The notes under the pieces were generated by a model. That model did not search any database and was not told where the DNA came from. It saw nothing but the letters and a program-made list of their open reading frames with translations. A program made the translations under genes and the position numbers. From the NCBI RefSeq assembly GCF_024129735.1, contig NZ_JAMXXK010000022.1, positions 1-50,948 of the forward strand: a DNA stretch of 50,948 nt. Direction: 5' to 3'. The first letter of the stretch is position 1. Each line of letters begins with the position of its first letter. Source of the stretch: Acinetobacter lwoffii (lineage in GTDB: Bacteria; Pseudomonadota; Gammaproteobacteria; Pseudomonadales; Moraxellaceae). This document shows, one piece after another, positions 26,902-36,018 of this stretch.

Positions 26902-27930
26902 TTATTTTAAAAACTGCAGCAGATCATGTTGTAAGTTTTCGAGCTGTTTTAATTTAAACGTTCTCAGGTGGCCGCGCAATGTGGAAATATCGCTAATATT
27001 CTGCTGCTTGCTCGATACCTGAAATAAATCATGGGGCCCTAGATAGCACAGCATCTTATTTTCTGGGTGAAACAGTAAATCCCCCTGACGCTGTTCAAAA
27101 AAGTCGGCCAGTCGCAGCACAAAACCCGGACTGAGTAATTTGGCAGTTTGCAGCATATCGCTGCCATAAAAGCTTAAGCGCTGATTGGTGCGAATATCGC
27201 TGCTGTGCCAGGGATGGCTATAAGGATAATAAAATTTCTTTCTGGAAGTCGTAACGGCCAGTCCCTGAATCTGGATATCAAAAACAAACACGCCCCACAG
27301 GTCTTTATGGACCTGCATCAGTTTGACTGGCTGGCCTTCCTTGTTTCGGGCCTGCACTTCATCAATATAGTGGTATTGGAAGAGTAGTACCTGATGTTGC
27401 TGGCCGTTTTCGTCTTCCCATACCGTGCTGGCATAACGCTGAATTTCATTACTCAACGAACCTTGGTTGAATACTGGAAATAATTGTTTTAAATGCCGGA
27501 TAAAGTGTAGGGGATTAAGTGGCATAGAAATATGCTGTGGCTGTTTTTGAAAGGCAAGCTGATATTTCTTGGCCAGTGCTTGTTCTTCCAGAAAAGCAAT
27601 GACTTCCTCTAAGGGCTGCTGCTGTTCGTAGCAAATATAAGCCCAGAAAATGCAGAGACAGCCGAGAAAAACACTGCTCTGAATCCAGATATTTCCCGGC
27701 GCAATAAAAATGCTGCCAATCAGAAAAAGCCCAATTCCGGCAAGCGCAAGCGGCAGGTTATTTTCAAACTTGAGCGTAATCGGGCCATTCCAGGGATGCA
27801 GCCCGTTCAGCAGTTGCTGATGTGTTTTTGCCTGTTGACCCAGATCCCAAAGCCGAGCGATATTCTGAAACACCACTGCATTCTTCTTGCGGCGAATATG
27901 AATGGACTGTTGTACAGACTCGATCGGCAT
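26902..27930 (-). CDS. DUF3137-like membrane protein
   Basis: A 342-residue protein with two adjacent hydrophobic helices at about 70-115 (LALAGIGLFLIGSIFIAP and SVFLGCLCIFWAYICY), then a soluble domain. The segment FYGSDMLQTAKLLSPGFVLRL followed by a short LLFHPENKMLCYLG strand fits the DUF3137 pattern of an aromatic-s-D-x-x-A-x-x-L-sP-x-f block. The LemA neighbour supports this, because the two families often occur together. The ATG at 27930 lies 16 bases past the queA stop; an upstream start at 27981 would overlap queA. No enzyme motif is seen. Assignment is moderate, from pattern and neighbourhood. Confidence 0.65.
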   Translation of the reverse strand: MPIESVQQSIHIRRKKNAVVFQNIARLWDLGQQAKTHQQLLNGLHPWNGPITLKFENNLPLALAGIGLFLIGSIFIAPGNIWIQSSVFLGCLCIFWAYICYEQQQPLEEVIAFLEEQALAKKYQLAFQKQPQHISMPLNPLHFIRHLKQLFPVFNQGSLSNEIQRYASTVWEDENGQQHQVLLFQYHYIDEVQARNKEGQPVKLMQVHKDLWGVFVFDIQIQGLAVTTSRKKFYYPYSHPWHSSDIRTNQRLSFYGSDMLQTAKLLSPGFVLRLADFFEQRQGDLLFHPENKMLCYLGPHDLFQVSSKQQNISDISTLRGHLRTFKLKQLENLQHDLLQFLK

Positions 27931-27946
27931 GGGCAATGGTTCTCGC

Positions 27947-28981
27947 TTATTTCGCCTGATCAACCAGCATGGCATCGCCATAACTGAAGAAGCGATATTT
28001 GCTGTCTACTGCATGCTTATAAGCATTGAGAATATTGTCACGGTTGGACAAGGCAGACACCAGCATTAACAGGGTTGATTCTGGTAAATGGAAGTTGGTG
28101 ATCAAACGATCGACCACTTTAAACTGATAACCTGGATAAATGAAAATCTGGGTATCACCTGTCCAGACTGCCAGTTCACCGTTATGTGCTTGCGCTGCAC
28201 TTTCGACTGCACGGGTGGCAGTTGTGCCTACGGAAATAACTTTATTGCCACGCGCTTTGGTCTGGCGAATCATCTCGACCGCAGTTTCAGGGACATCGCA
28301 CCATTCGCTGTGCATGATGTGATTTTGAATATCATCGGTACGCACTGGCAGGAAAGTACCTGCGCCAACATGCAGGGTTACGAAAGTTTTTTGAATGCCT
28401 TTGGCTTCCAATTTTGCCAGCAGATCGGCATCAAAATGCAGGCTGGCAGTAGGTGCTGCAACGCTGGCCAGTTTGGTCGGGTCATTAAATACAGTTTGAT
28501 AACGTTCAGTATCAATCTCTTCCGCTTCACGGTTGAAATAAGGCGGAATTGGCAAGGCGCCGTATTGATCCAGCACATCTAGAATTGGTTGTGAAAATTC
28601 TACTATAAACAAGTTTTCATGACGGCCTTGTACCGTGACTTTAACAGCATCTGGGCCAATAAAAAGTTCTGCACCGGCTTTCGGAGTGTTACTGGCCTTG
28701 ATATGGCAGTAGGCAATAAAGCGATCTTGCATACGTTCAACCAGCACTTCTACTGCACCGCCTGAAGCACGTTTACCTTTTAAACGGGCCTTCATAACTT
28801 TGGTGTCGTTTAATACCAATAAGTCGCCGTCTTCAAGTAAATCCAAAATGTCGGTAAATTGATGGTCATGATATTGACCTTGAGCATCGAGGTGCAGCAG
28901 GCGAGAGGCACTGCGTGTTTCCAGTGGATAGCGAGCAATCAGCTCATCAGGGAGATCAAAATTAAAATCAGAAAGTTGCAT
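27947..28981 (-). CDS. queA: S-adenosylmethionine:tRNA ribosyltransferase-isomerase QueA
   Basis: Transfers and rearranges the ribosyl part of SAM onto 7-aminomethyl-7-deazaguanine in tRNA, making epoxyqueuosine. The 344-residue protein opens with the family start [20 protein letters not shown] and has [20 protein letters not shown] (about 50-69), [11 protein letters not shown] (about 178), [15 protein letters not shown] (about 207) and [18 protein letters not shown] near 300. It is the first gene of the minus-strand run queA-DUF3137-lemA-unknown-tgt-yajC-secD-secF. The start at 28981 is followed by the expected N-terminus. Nothing is missing. Confidence 0.97.
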   Translation of the reverse strand: MQLSDFNFDLPDELIARYPLETRSASRLLHLDAQGQYHDHQFTDILDLLEDGDLLVLNDTKVMKARLKGKRASGGAVEVLVERMQDRFIAYCHIKASNTPKAGAELFIGPDAVKVTVQGRHENLFIVEFSQPILDVLDQYGALPIPPYFNREAEEIDTERYQTVFNDPTKLASVAAPTASLHFDADLLAKLEAKGIQKTFVTLHVGAGTFLPVRTDDIQNHIMHSEWCDVPETAVEMIRQTKARGNKVISVGTTATRAVESAAQAHNGELAVWTGDTQIFIYPGYQFKVVDRLITNFHLPESTLLMLVSALSNRDNILNAYKHAVDSKYRFFSYGDAMLVDQAK

Positions 28982-29107
28982 GATGATTTACGCTAAAAAA
29001 AACTGCGGCTAGTATAAACTTTTTTCTTTTTTATGGCGGGAATTGCTCGATTTTAAAACGAAAAAATGCGATTTGTTTTAAAAATAAACAAATGCAAATA
29101 TTCTGCG

Positions 29108-29135
29108 TTGACAGTGCTGAGAAATCGCGTATTAT
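29108..29135 (+). promoter_or_regulatory. Sigma-70 promoter of tRNA-Leu
   Basis: A consensus TTGACA (29108-29113) is separated by 16 bases from TATTAT (29130-29135). The tRNA starts 14 bases after the -10 box. Confidence 0.75.
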
Positions 29136-29149
29136 ACCTTTCATCCACT

Positions 29150-29236
29150 CCCGAGGTGGTGAAATTGGTAGACGCGGCGGACTCAAAATCCGCTGTCAGA
29201 GATGACGTGTCGGTTCGAGTCCGACCCTCGGGACCA
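29150..29236 (+). tRNA. tRNA-Leu (anticodon CAA)
   Basis: An 87-base class II tRNA. Acceptor CCCGAGG pairs with CCTCGGG, the discriminator is A and CCA is encoded. The anticodon stem GCGGA/TCCGC encloses CTCAAAA, giving CAA (reads UUG). A long variable arm follows and the T-loop is GGTTCGAGTCC. Confidence 0.95.
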
Positions 29237-29246
29237 AAATTCTAGA

Positions 29247-29279
29247 AAACCCCAAGCACATTCAGTCTTGGGGTTTTTT
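29247..29279 (+). terminator. Rho-independent terminator of tRNA-Leu
   Basis: AACCCCAAG and CTTGGGGTT pair around a 10-base loop, followed by a T-run; 11 bases past the encoded CCA. Confidence 0.9.
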
Positions 29280-29430
29280 ATTGCCTGTATAATAATCACC
29301 CGTTTCTTTTTCTATCCGCTTTCAACATATTATCTGTTTGATTTGAATAAATAACTCGCGAAAATAACGTTGTATCGCACCGTTCGAGAAATGGATTGAT
29401 TAGGTGATTGTGCTACATGAATCAGGCATA

Positions 29431-29461
29431 AAAAAACCGGCGCCTAGACGCCGGTTTTTTT
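29431..29461. terminator. Rho-independent terminator of icd
   Basis: AAAAAACCGGCG and CGCCGGTTTTTT pair perfectly around CCTAGA. It lies 32 bases beyond the icd stop on the minus strand. Confidence 0.88.
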
Positions 29462-29492
29462 AACTTACTGACTGAGTCAGTTTTGCAAAAGC

Positions 29493-31724
29493 TTAGATCG
29501 TTTCAAGCGCTGCATTTAAAGTAGCACTTGGACGCATCACTGCATTTACTTTTTCTTGATCAACTGCGTAGTAACCGCCGATGTCTACTGATTTGCCTTG
29601 AACTTCTGCAAGCTCAGCAACGATTTTATCTTCATTTTCAGCTAAAGTTTTTGCAAGTGGTGCAAATTTCGCTTTCAATTCAGCATTTTCGTCTTGAGCA
29701 GCAAGTTCTTCAGCCCAGAATTTCGCCAGGTAGAAATGGCTACCACGGTTGTCCAATTCGCCAGTACGACGAGAAGGAGACTTGTCGTTATCTAGCAATT
29801 TACCAGTCGCTTGGTCTAAAGTTTTAGCAAGTAACTTGATGTCGTCATTGCCTTCTTTAATACCCATTTCTTCTAAAGATACCGCCAACGCCATGAATTC
29901 ACCGAGTGAATCCCAACGTAAGTGGTTTTCTTCAACTAACTGCTGTACGTGCTTAGGAGCAGAACCGCCTGCACCTGTTTCGTACATGCCGCCACCCGCC
30001 ATTAACGGCACGATAGACAACATTTTCGCAGATGTACCCAATTCCATGATTGGGAACAAGTCAGTCAGGTAGTCACGCAGGATGTTACCTGTTACAGAAA
30101 TAGTATCTAGACCGCGCGCAACACGTTCAAGCGTATAACGCATTGCACGTACTTGTGACATGATCTGGATATCAAGACCAGTCGTGTCATGATCTTTCAG
30201 GTATTTTTCAACTTTCTTGATCAGTTCGTTTTCGTGTGGACGGTACGGGTCAAGCCAGAAGATTGCCGGCATGCCAGAGTTACGTGCACGAGTAACTGCA
30301 AGTTTCACCCAGTCGCGGATCGGTGCGTCTTTCACCTGACACATACGCCAGATATCGCCTTCTTCCACGTTTTGTGACATCAACACTTCGCCAGTTTCAA
30401 GATCAACGATGTTTGCAACACCAGCTTCAGAGATCTCAAAAGTCTTGTCGTGTGAGCCGTATTCTTCAGCTTTTTGCGCCATCAAACCAACGTTCGGTAC
30501 AGTACCCATGGTTTTTGGATCGAAATTGCCATTCCACTTACAGAAATTGATCATTTCCTGGTAAATACGTGCGAATGTAGATTCAGGCATAACTGCTTTA
30601 CAGTCGTAAGGTTTGCCGTCAGCACCCCACATTTTACCGCCACCACGGATCATTGCAGGCATAGAAGCATCTACAATTACGTCGTTAGGAGAATGGAAGT
30701 TAGTGATGCCTTTTGCTGAATCAACCATTGCCAATGCTGGACGGTGTTCTTGGCAAGCATGTAGATCACGGATGATTTCTTCACGTTGAGAAGTTGGAAG
30801 CGCCTCGATCTTCTCGTAAAGACCGGCCATACCGTTATTGACATTAATGCCAAGCTCATCAAAAAGCTTGCCATGTTTTTCGAATGCTTCTTTGTAGTAG
30901 ATTCTTACACAGTGACCAAAGACGATTGGGTGAGACACCTTCATCATGGTTGCTTTAACGTGTAAAGAGAACAGAATGCCTGCTTCACGACAGTCTTCAA
31001 GTTCTTTCTCGTAGAAGTCGCAAAGTGCTTTCTTGCTCATGAACATTGAGTCGATGATTTCGCCGTCTTGAAGCGCAACTTTTGGCTTAAGAACAATGGT
31101 TTCACCAGACTTGGTGATCAATTCCATTTTCACATCACGTGCGCGGTCTAAAGTCATTGACTTTTCGCCGTGGTAGAAGTCACCTTCGTCCATGTGTGAA
31201 ACGTGAGTTTGCGACCACTGTTTCCACTCGCTCATAGAGTGCGGGTGTTTTTTCACGTAGTTTTTAACGGCAGCAGGTGCACGACGGTCTGAGTTACCTT
31301 CACGTAGAACAGGGTTTACTGCTGAACCAAGACATTTGCTATAACGTGCCTTGATTGCTTTTTCTTCTTCAGTGGTCGGGTTTTCAGGATAGTCAGGGAT
31401 TGCATAGCCTTTAGACTGAAGTTCCTTGATACACGCTGTTAGCTGGCCAACAGAAGCACTGATATTTGGGAGTTTGATAATGTTCGTGTCTGGATCTTGT
31501 GTAAGACGACCTAGCTCAGCTAGAGTGTCAGGCACCTTTTGCTCTTCGCTTAGGTAATCTGTAAATTCGGAGAGCACGCGCACAGCTACAGAGATGTCAC
31601 TTTTGACGATCTCAACGCCAACTGGCTTAGTAAAGGTCTCAATGATCGGCAGCAGAGAATAAGTCGCCAGTAATGGCGCCTCGTCGGTCAGTGTGTAAAT
31701 GATAGTTGACTTTCCACCAGCCAT
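29493..31724 (-). CDS. icd: NADP-dependent isocitrate dehydrogenase, monomeric type
   Basis: Oxidises isocitrate to 2-oxoglutarate and CO2 with NADP+ in the TCA cycle. At 743 residues it is the monomeric IDH class (about 740 aa), unrelated in length to the ~420-residue dimeric enzyme. Family sequence includes the start [20 protein letters not shown], the substrate-binding SNRRAPxxVKNY-like segment (here [20 protein letters not shown], near 140), [20 protein letters not shown] (about 345) and [16 protein letters not shown] (about 656). The ATG has AAGGGGC upstream. It stands alone on the minus strand between tRNA-Leu and DUF1543. Monomeric IDH is common in Acinetobacter, often beside a dimeric isozyme elsewhere in the genome. 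Secure call. Confidence 0.96.
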   Translation of the reverse strand: MAGGKSTIIYTLTDEAPLLATYSLLPIIETFTKPVGVEIVKSDISVAVRVLSEFTDYLSEEQKVPDTLAELGRLTQDPDTNIIKLPNISASVGQLTACIKELQSKGYAIPDYPENPTTEEEKAIKARYSKCLGSAVNPVLREGNSDRRAPAAVKNYVKKHPHSMSEWKQWSQTHVSHMDEGDFYHGEKSMTLDRARDVKMELITKSGETIVLKPKVALQDGEIIDSMFMSKKALCDFYEKELEDCREAGILFSLHVKATMMKVSHPIVFGHCVRIYYKEAFEKHGKLFDELGINVNNGMAGLYEKIEALPTSQREEIIRDLHACQEHRPALAMVDSAKGITNFHSPNDVIVDASMPAMIRGGGKMWGADGKPYDCKAVMPESTFARIYQEMINFCKWNGNFDPKTMGTVPNVGLMAQKAEEYGSHDKTFEISEAGVANIVDLETGEVLMSQNVEEGDIWRMCQVKDAPIRDWVKLAVTRARNSGMPAIFWLDPYRPHENELIKKVEKYLKDHDTTGLDIQIMSQVRAMRYTLERVARGLDTISVTGNILRDYLTDLFPIMELGTSAKMLSIVPLMAGGGMYETGAGGSAPKHVQQLVEENHLRWDSLGEFMALAVSLEEMGIKEGNDDIKLLAKTLDQATGKLLDNDKSPSRRTGELDNRGSHFYLAKFWAEELAAQDENAELKAKFAPLAKTLAENEDKIVAELAEVQGKSVDIGGYYAVDQEKVNAVMRPSATLNAALETI

Positions 31725-32208
31725 ATATAGCCCCTTGCGTTGGATTGAGTTTCTGAGGACCGAACTTTTGGCCCAGCCTCTTTGAACCGATTTGCTTAAA
31801 TAAAAACATTGAGAGTATCGTCTTTCAGCGCATTTCAGTCAACGAAATATGCCTTTAGATTGAAATTTGGGCGAAAATTTGTACAGATTTGTGCGGTTTA
31901 GCCGTGTTTGTATTTTGTACAAAAAAATAATCATCTTCCGCTGTAAATTCTGATGAAAATGATCGGAAATGATTTGCTAGTCAATTGTATTCACTGAAAA
32001 TGGTTTTTTGATCCTGACACAAGCTTAAACTGATCCTCGATATGGATATCGATACAGAGTGACTGGATGCGGTTTTGCGCAAATTTAGTCAGGCTGACGA
32101 TGCAAATTTGTCCTTGGCAGATGGCTACATCATCATGGAATAGCTTTGCGCTATACTGGAAAGCATCAATGAAATGATCTTATAGATTGACGCTAACAAG
32201 GAAATGTA
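31725..32208. other. Divergent AT-rich spacer between icd and a DUF1543 gene
   Basis: About 480 bases with no convincing gene. A 14-base palindrome CGATATGGATATCG lies at 32038-32051. A TATACT near 32152 could be a -10 element for the downstream gene, but I see no matching -35. Confidence 0.5.
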
Positions 32209-32718
32209 ATGCCTAGCCTGTTTATTGTAATGCTCGGTGGTCGTCATGCCCGTGCCAATACAGAAGTTCATGATGTGGTTTTGGCAGTAGGAGAGAGTCT
32301 GGAAGACACCTATCCGCAATTGAAAAATGCCTGGTTTGCTGAGCAGCAAGGCCTGCATATTGATGCCTGGGCGCAAATCAACGGGCTAGAGTTCGAGGGC
32401 AAGTCCTATGCGCTGCAATTTACTGATGCACAGCCACAGCAATCCGATGAAAAACTTTGGCTGATTAATCTGGGTGGTTATGATCCACGTGAGTTTGGCG
32501 AGTTGCATCGTTATGTGTTGGTGGTTGCGCAGAATGTTATGGTGGCCAAACAGCGTGGTAAAGTTTACTTCGCCCGGCACTGGCAAAAACAGCATACTGA
32601 CCGTGTGCTGGATGTAGATGACTGTATTGCCATCGATCAGGTCTATGGCCGCTATGTCCAACTGCTAGAGGGCAGTTTTAGTGACAATTACTGGGAAAAT
32701 ACCTATCTCACGATTTAA
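32209..32718 (+). CDS. DUF1543 domain-containing protein
   Basis: A 169-residue cytoplasmic protein. The start SLFIVMLGGRHARANTEVHD matches the DUF1543 family, whose members begin with a short beta strand then LGG-x-p-x-x-N-E-x-HD; the WLINLGGYDPREFGELHRYV stretch near 83-102 and the repeated layout in two similar halves fit too. ATG 32209 has AAGGA 6 bases upstream. Function of the family is not known to me. It is followed 138 bases later by a DUF2804 gene on the same strand; no terminator lies between, so co-transcription is possible. Confidence 0.85.
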   Translation: MPSLFIVMLGGRHARANTEVHDVVLAVGESLEDTYPQLKNAWFAEQQGLHIDAWAQINGLEFEGKSYALQFTDAQPQQSDEKLWLINLGGYDPREFGELHRYVLVVAQNVMVAKQRGKVYFARHWQKQHTDRVLDVDDCIAIDQVYGRYVQLLEGSFSDNYWENTYLTI

Positions 32719-32856
32719 AGCAGTTTGCGATTGAATTAAACCTGTGCCCGGCTGGATGATTCGATAAGCGGTTTAAAAAATATCTTTATCAAAATTTAAT
32801 AATTGGCATAATACTGTCAAGGAAAAAACAGTTTTGACTGAGATGGAATGTCTTAA

Positions 32857-33849
32857 ATGGATTTAATTCAGGCAAATGGACAACCGCGTTATGGACGTTT
32901 CAAGGAGCTTCCAAAAAGTATTGACTATCAGGCATATCAATACAAGAATCCTTATGGTCATGTGCTGTCAGGCTGGCGTAAGCATCTAAAATATAAAAAA
33001 TTCAAATTCTGTAGTATTCAGCACGAGCATTATACGATTGGACTGGCAATTGCCGATATTGCATGGGCAGGGCATGGTTTTGTCTATGTCTATAACCATA
33101 TGAGCAATGAAGTGCTGGAATGGAATGCGATTAATTTCCTGTCCCGTAACACGGTGCTGGACGAGCAGCCACTGTTTAATCATAGTTATTTTCACAAATC
33201 ACCTTTTCAGATCGATATCCAGCATGCTAACGGCGTGCGTTATATCAATGTCAGAAAATATGGCGAGATTAAACTCAGTGCACGAATTTTCTGTGCCGGA
33301 ACCGATCCACTGAGTATGTGTAGTCCGACCGGTATCAATGGCTGGACCTATACTCAGAAATTAACTACTTTGGGCTGTGAAGGTTTTTTCATTAACAAGC
33401 AAGGTGAAACCATCCAGTTTAATGAACGCAGTTTTGCCTCTCTGGATGACACCTGTGGTTTTTTGCGCCCGGAAACGGCCTGGTTCTGGCTGTCCTGTAA
33501 TTTCTGGGATGTGAACCAGAACCGGATTGGAATTAATCTGGCATCAGGTGTAAATGAAAGCTTTGGCAATGAAAATTGTCTGTGGATCAATGGGAAGATT
33601 TATGCATTGGCCGATGTACTGTTCCAGCAGGAATCGGAAAACCAATGGACGATTCAGTCGCTGGATGAAAAATTGAATCTGATGGTGAGTACAGGCTGGC
33701 GCCGTTATGAAAATCTGAACCTGCGTCTGGTCGGAAGTCAGTTTAGTCAGTGGCAAGCCAAGGTTTCCGGAACGATTCAGCAGGATGATCAGGAAATTAT
33801 TTTACTAAATGAATATGCCTTGCTTGAACAGCATTATGCCAAATGGTAA
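32857..33849 (+). CDS. DUF2804 domain-containing protein
   Basis: A 330-residue protein, without signal peptide or membrane helices, of the DUF2804 group. It shows the usual layout: an N-terminal NGQPRYGRFKELPKSIDY, a KFCSIQHEHYTIGLAIADI segment (about 50-68), and a C-terminal half rich in Trp and aromatic residues with NFWDVNQNRIGINLASGVNE near 218-237. The fold is expected to be a lipocalin-like beta barrel, by family analogy. No catalytic motif is visible. It ends before the bidirectional terminator at 33874-33903, convergent with a PF10118-type gene. Function unknown. Confidence 0.82.
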   Translation: MDLIQANGQPRYGRFKELPKSIDYQAYQYKNPYGHVLSGWRKHLKYKKFKFCSIQHEHYTIGLAIADIAWAGHGFVYVYNHMSNEVLEWNAINFLSRNTVLDEQPLFNHSYFHKSPFQIDIQHANGVRYINVRKYGEIKLSARIFCAGTDPLSMCSPTGINGWTYTQKLTTLGCEGFFINKQGETIQFNERSFASLDDTCGFLRPETAWFWLSCNFWDVNQNRIGINLASGVNESFGNENCLWINGKIYALADVLFQQESENQWTIQSLDEKLNLMVSTGWRRYENLNLRLVGSQFSQWQAKVSGTIQQDDQEIILLNEYALLEQHYAKW

Positions 33850-33873
33850 AAGTGCAGGACATAAGACCTAATT

Positions 33874-33903
33874 TAAAAGCCTTCAATTTTGAAGGCTCTT
33901 TTG
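33874..33903. terminator. Bidirectional rho-independent terminator
   Basis: AGCCTTCAA (33878-33886) pairs with TTGAAGGCT (33889-33897) around two bases, with flanking A- and T-rich runs, between convergent stops at 33849 and 33912. Confidence 0.85.
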
Positions 33904-33911
33904 ATTTGAGC

Positions 33912-34790
33912 TTAATCTTTGGCGGCCTGCCAGAAGGCTTCACCGGCCTGAATTGGATCATTGGTTTCGGCTAAAGTCTTTACCCAGACATCGTATTGCG
34001 CAATCACAGGATGCTGGCTGGGATGGAAGTCTTTTTTAAACCAGTCCCGATATTGTGGGCCCATGCGGGTCAAGGTGCCGTTACGGCCAAACAACCAAGG
34101 CAGTCCTTTCAGGTTCATTTGCAAACGCTCCAAGACACTGAAGCCATCATGTTTCAGCATGACATTGGCGCGATAGACGGTATAACTAAACATCAAAAAT
34201 GTCGTGCTGAGCAGGGTCATTTTGCGCATCCATTCAGGTGTTTTCGCGACATCTTTCATCACGTCAAAAGCCACATCACGATGCTCCATTTCTTCAATCG
34301 CATGCCAGGCAAACATGGCACGTATATGAGGATGCCCGTCTTTTAAGGTGGATTTCTGACCGTAAAAAGTTTCAGCCATCAGCGCGGTCAAGTGTTCTGC
34401 CGCTGCCGTCGTGGCAATATTGAACTGTGCTGAACGATGTTTGAGGTCATAAGCGAACATATTATTCAAACGTTCGATAAAATCATCGACGGGCATGCCT
34501 TGTTCACGCATCAGCTGGTTCATTTTTTCATGGGCAATGCCATGCTGTGCTTCCTGACGAATAAAATCTGCCACACGTTGTTGCAGTTCCAGGTCTGTGA
34601 TCTGATCGCGGAACAGGCGCACACTTTGAATAAAATAACGCTCGCCATCTGGAAAGGTCAGGCTCAAGGCATCGAACATGCGGGTCAGAAAGGGATCGCC
34701 GCCAAACCAGTAGCGCGGAATTTCATCCAGTTTAAAATCAAGCTGGGTCCGGACCACGGGCTTTATTGAAGATTTTAATACTGCATTCAT
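33912..34790 (-). CDS. Predicted metal-dependent hydrolase (PF10118 type)
   Basis: A 292-residue helical protein of the predicted metal-dependent hydrolase family. Possible metal ligands are spread as in a di-iron-like bundle: FPDGERYFIQSVRLFRDQI (about 45-63), DFIRQEAQHGIAHEKMNQLM (about 75-94), TAAAEHLTALM (about 128) and MFAWHAIEEMEHRDVAFDVM (about 159-178). The repeated E...ExxH pattern is what I see directly; the hydrolase name is the database family's guess and an oxygenase-like role is possible. ATG 34790 (MNAVLKS) is chosen over 34865, whose extension is Ser/Thr-rich and unlike the family; neither has a strong ribosome-binding site. An AraC regulator is divergent, 143 bases away, and probably controls it. 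Confidence 0.75.
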   Translation of the reverse strand: MNAVLKSSIKPVVRTQLDFKLDEIPRYWFGGDPFLTRMFDALSLTFPDGERYFIQSVRLFRDQITDLELQQRVADFIRQEAQHGIAHEKMNQLMREQGMPVDDFIERLNNMFAYDLKHRSAQFNIATTAAAEHLTALMAETFYGQKSTLKDGHPHIRAMFAWHAIEEMEHRDVAFDVMKDVAKTPEWMRKMTLLSTTFLMFSYTVYRANVMLKHDGFSVLERLQMNLKGLPWLFGRNGTLTRMGPQYRDWFKKDFHPSQHPVIAQYDVWVKTLAETNDPIQAGEAFWQAAKD

Positions 34791-34932
34791 CTTAGAAGTT
34801 CTTTTTTGTGACGATGCTGAAAGTATGTCGGGGAATGCCGTAATTGTTTTGACAGTGCTTGCCAATTTTTATACATTTTATGCCAAATGAAAATAAAACT
34901 GCTTAGACTAAAGCAGGCAGCGGGAAGCGCGC

Positions 34933-35970
34933 ATGCAAGAAATTAAAATATCCAATGGTTATATTCAGCTTTGGGCGACTTATCTGCGCAGTCTGCAAAT
35001 TGAGCCTTTGGAAGCTGACTTTCTGCAAGATGTACATGAAGCGCTTGTCCCCCTGATTGATCAGCCTTTTGCCACGCAAGTGCCGCTGGAATTATTAAAT
35101 CAGCTTCTGTTAAGAACCCGGCAACATTTAAACTGTCCACAACTAATTTTCGAGATCGTGCAGGTTATTCGTCCAGAACATTTTGGCGTGCTCGGCTATA
35201 TGGCTTCGCGAAGCAGCAGCGTTGCGGAAATGATCCGGCATATCATTCGCTTTCAACGACTGGTGATTGATGGCAGTGAGTTTGTACCTTTGCAATTGAA
35301 GCAGCGTGAACACAGTCTTGAATTATTTTGGGCCTATCTGGATGAAAAATATAATCTGCTCAATGAGCTGACCATGGCCGCGATGGTGCAATTGGGACGC
35401 GTCATTTTGCAGGATCATCAACTGTTACTGCATTGTGTACGTTTTGCCCATGTGCCTGACATGGCGAAAATACATTATCAAAAGTTTTTTGCCAGTGAGG
35501 TGAGATTTTCTCAGGACTATTATGGCATAGAGCTGGATTTGCAAGGACTGGCACATGGGTCTGAGCAGGCTGATCCAATGCTGTTGCAGCTACTGGTTCA
35601 TCAGGCAGAACAGGCGATTGCAGCCAAGCCGCCCCTTGAAAATCATTTGGAACAGGCGCAGCAAATGATTGCCGAACAGCTGCGGACCCAGCATCAGGCC
35701 ATTAAAGTTGAACAGCTTGCCCGGCAGTTGTTGATGTCGACACGTAGTTTGCAGCGCTTGTTCAGCACTCATGGCACCTCATTTAAAAAACTGCTGGAAC
35801 AGCAGCGGATTAAACGTTGCGAGCTGTTGTTGCAGCAGGGATTAGGTCTGACCGAGATTGCCGAGCAGCTGGATTATTCTGATCAGTCGGCTTTGGCACG
35901 GGCCTATAAGGCAGCCACCGGACAGACCTTGTTAGAGCGAAAAAGGCAGTTACACAAAGCACGAAGCTGA
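34933..35970 (+). CDS. AraC family transcriptional regulator
   Basis: A 345-residue regulator. The N-terminal ~220 residues resemble the arabinose-binding-like domain found in OruR/ArgR-type AraC proteins (LGYMASRSSSVAEMIRHIIR near 84-103). The C-terminal DNA-binding domain has two helix-turn-helix units: VEQLARQLLMSTRSLQRLF (about 258-276) and LTEIAEQLDYSDQSALARAY (about 305-324), followed by TGQT. The divergent layout with the PF10118-type hydrolase is typical of a regulator with its target, so control of that gene, and possibly of itself, from the shared 142-base region is inferred. Effector unknown. A strong terminator follows. Confidence 0.9.
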   Translation: MQEIKISNGYIQLWATYLRSLQIEPLEADFLQDVHEALVPLIDQPFATQVPLELLNQLLLRTRQHLNCPQLIFEIVQVIRPEHFGVLGYMASRSSSVAEMIRHIIRFQRLVIDGSEFVPLQLKQREHSLELFWAYLDEKYNLLNELTMAAMVQLGRVILQDHQLLLHCVRFAHVPDMAKIHYQKFFASEVRFSQDYYGIELDLQGLAHGSEQADPMLLQLLVHQAEQAIAAKPPLENHLEQAQQMIAEQLRTQHQAIKVEQLARQLLMSTRSLQRLFSTHGTSFKKLLEQQRIKRCELLLQQGLGLTEIAEQLDYSDQSALARAYKAATGQTLLERKRQLHKARS

Positions 35971-35999
35971 AAAAAGCGACCGGTATCGGTCGCTTTTTT
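35971..35999. terminator. Bidirectional rho-independent terminator
   Basis: GCGACCG (35976-35982) and CGGTCGC (35987-35993) with loop GTAT, flanked by A- and T-runs, between convergent stops at 35970 and 36019. Confidence 0.9.
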
Positions 36000-36018
36000 A
36001 TTTTCGCAGGATGATGGA

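Noticed and set aside
32038..32051. Palindrome CGATATGGATATCG in the icd spacer as an operator
   Set aside because: Isolated 14-base palindrome in AT-rich DNA; without a conserved copy or a nearby regulator, chance is likely.
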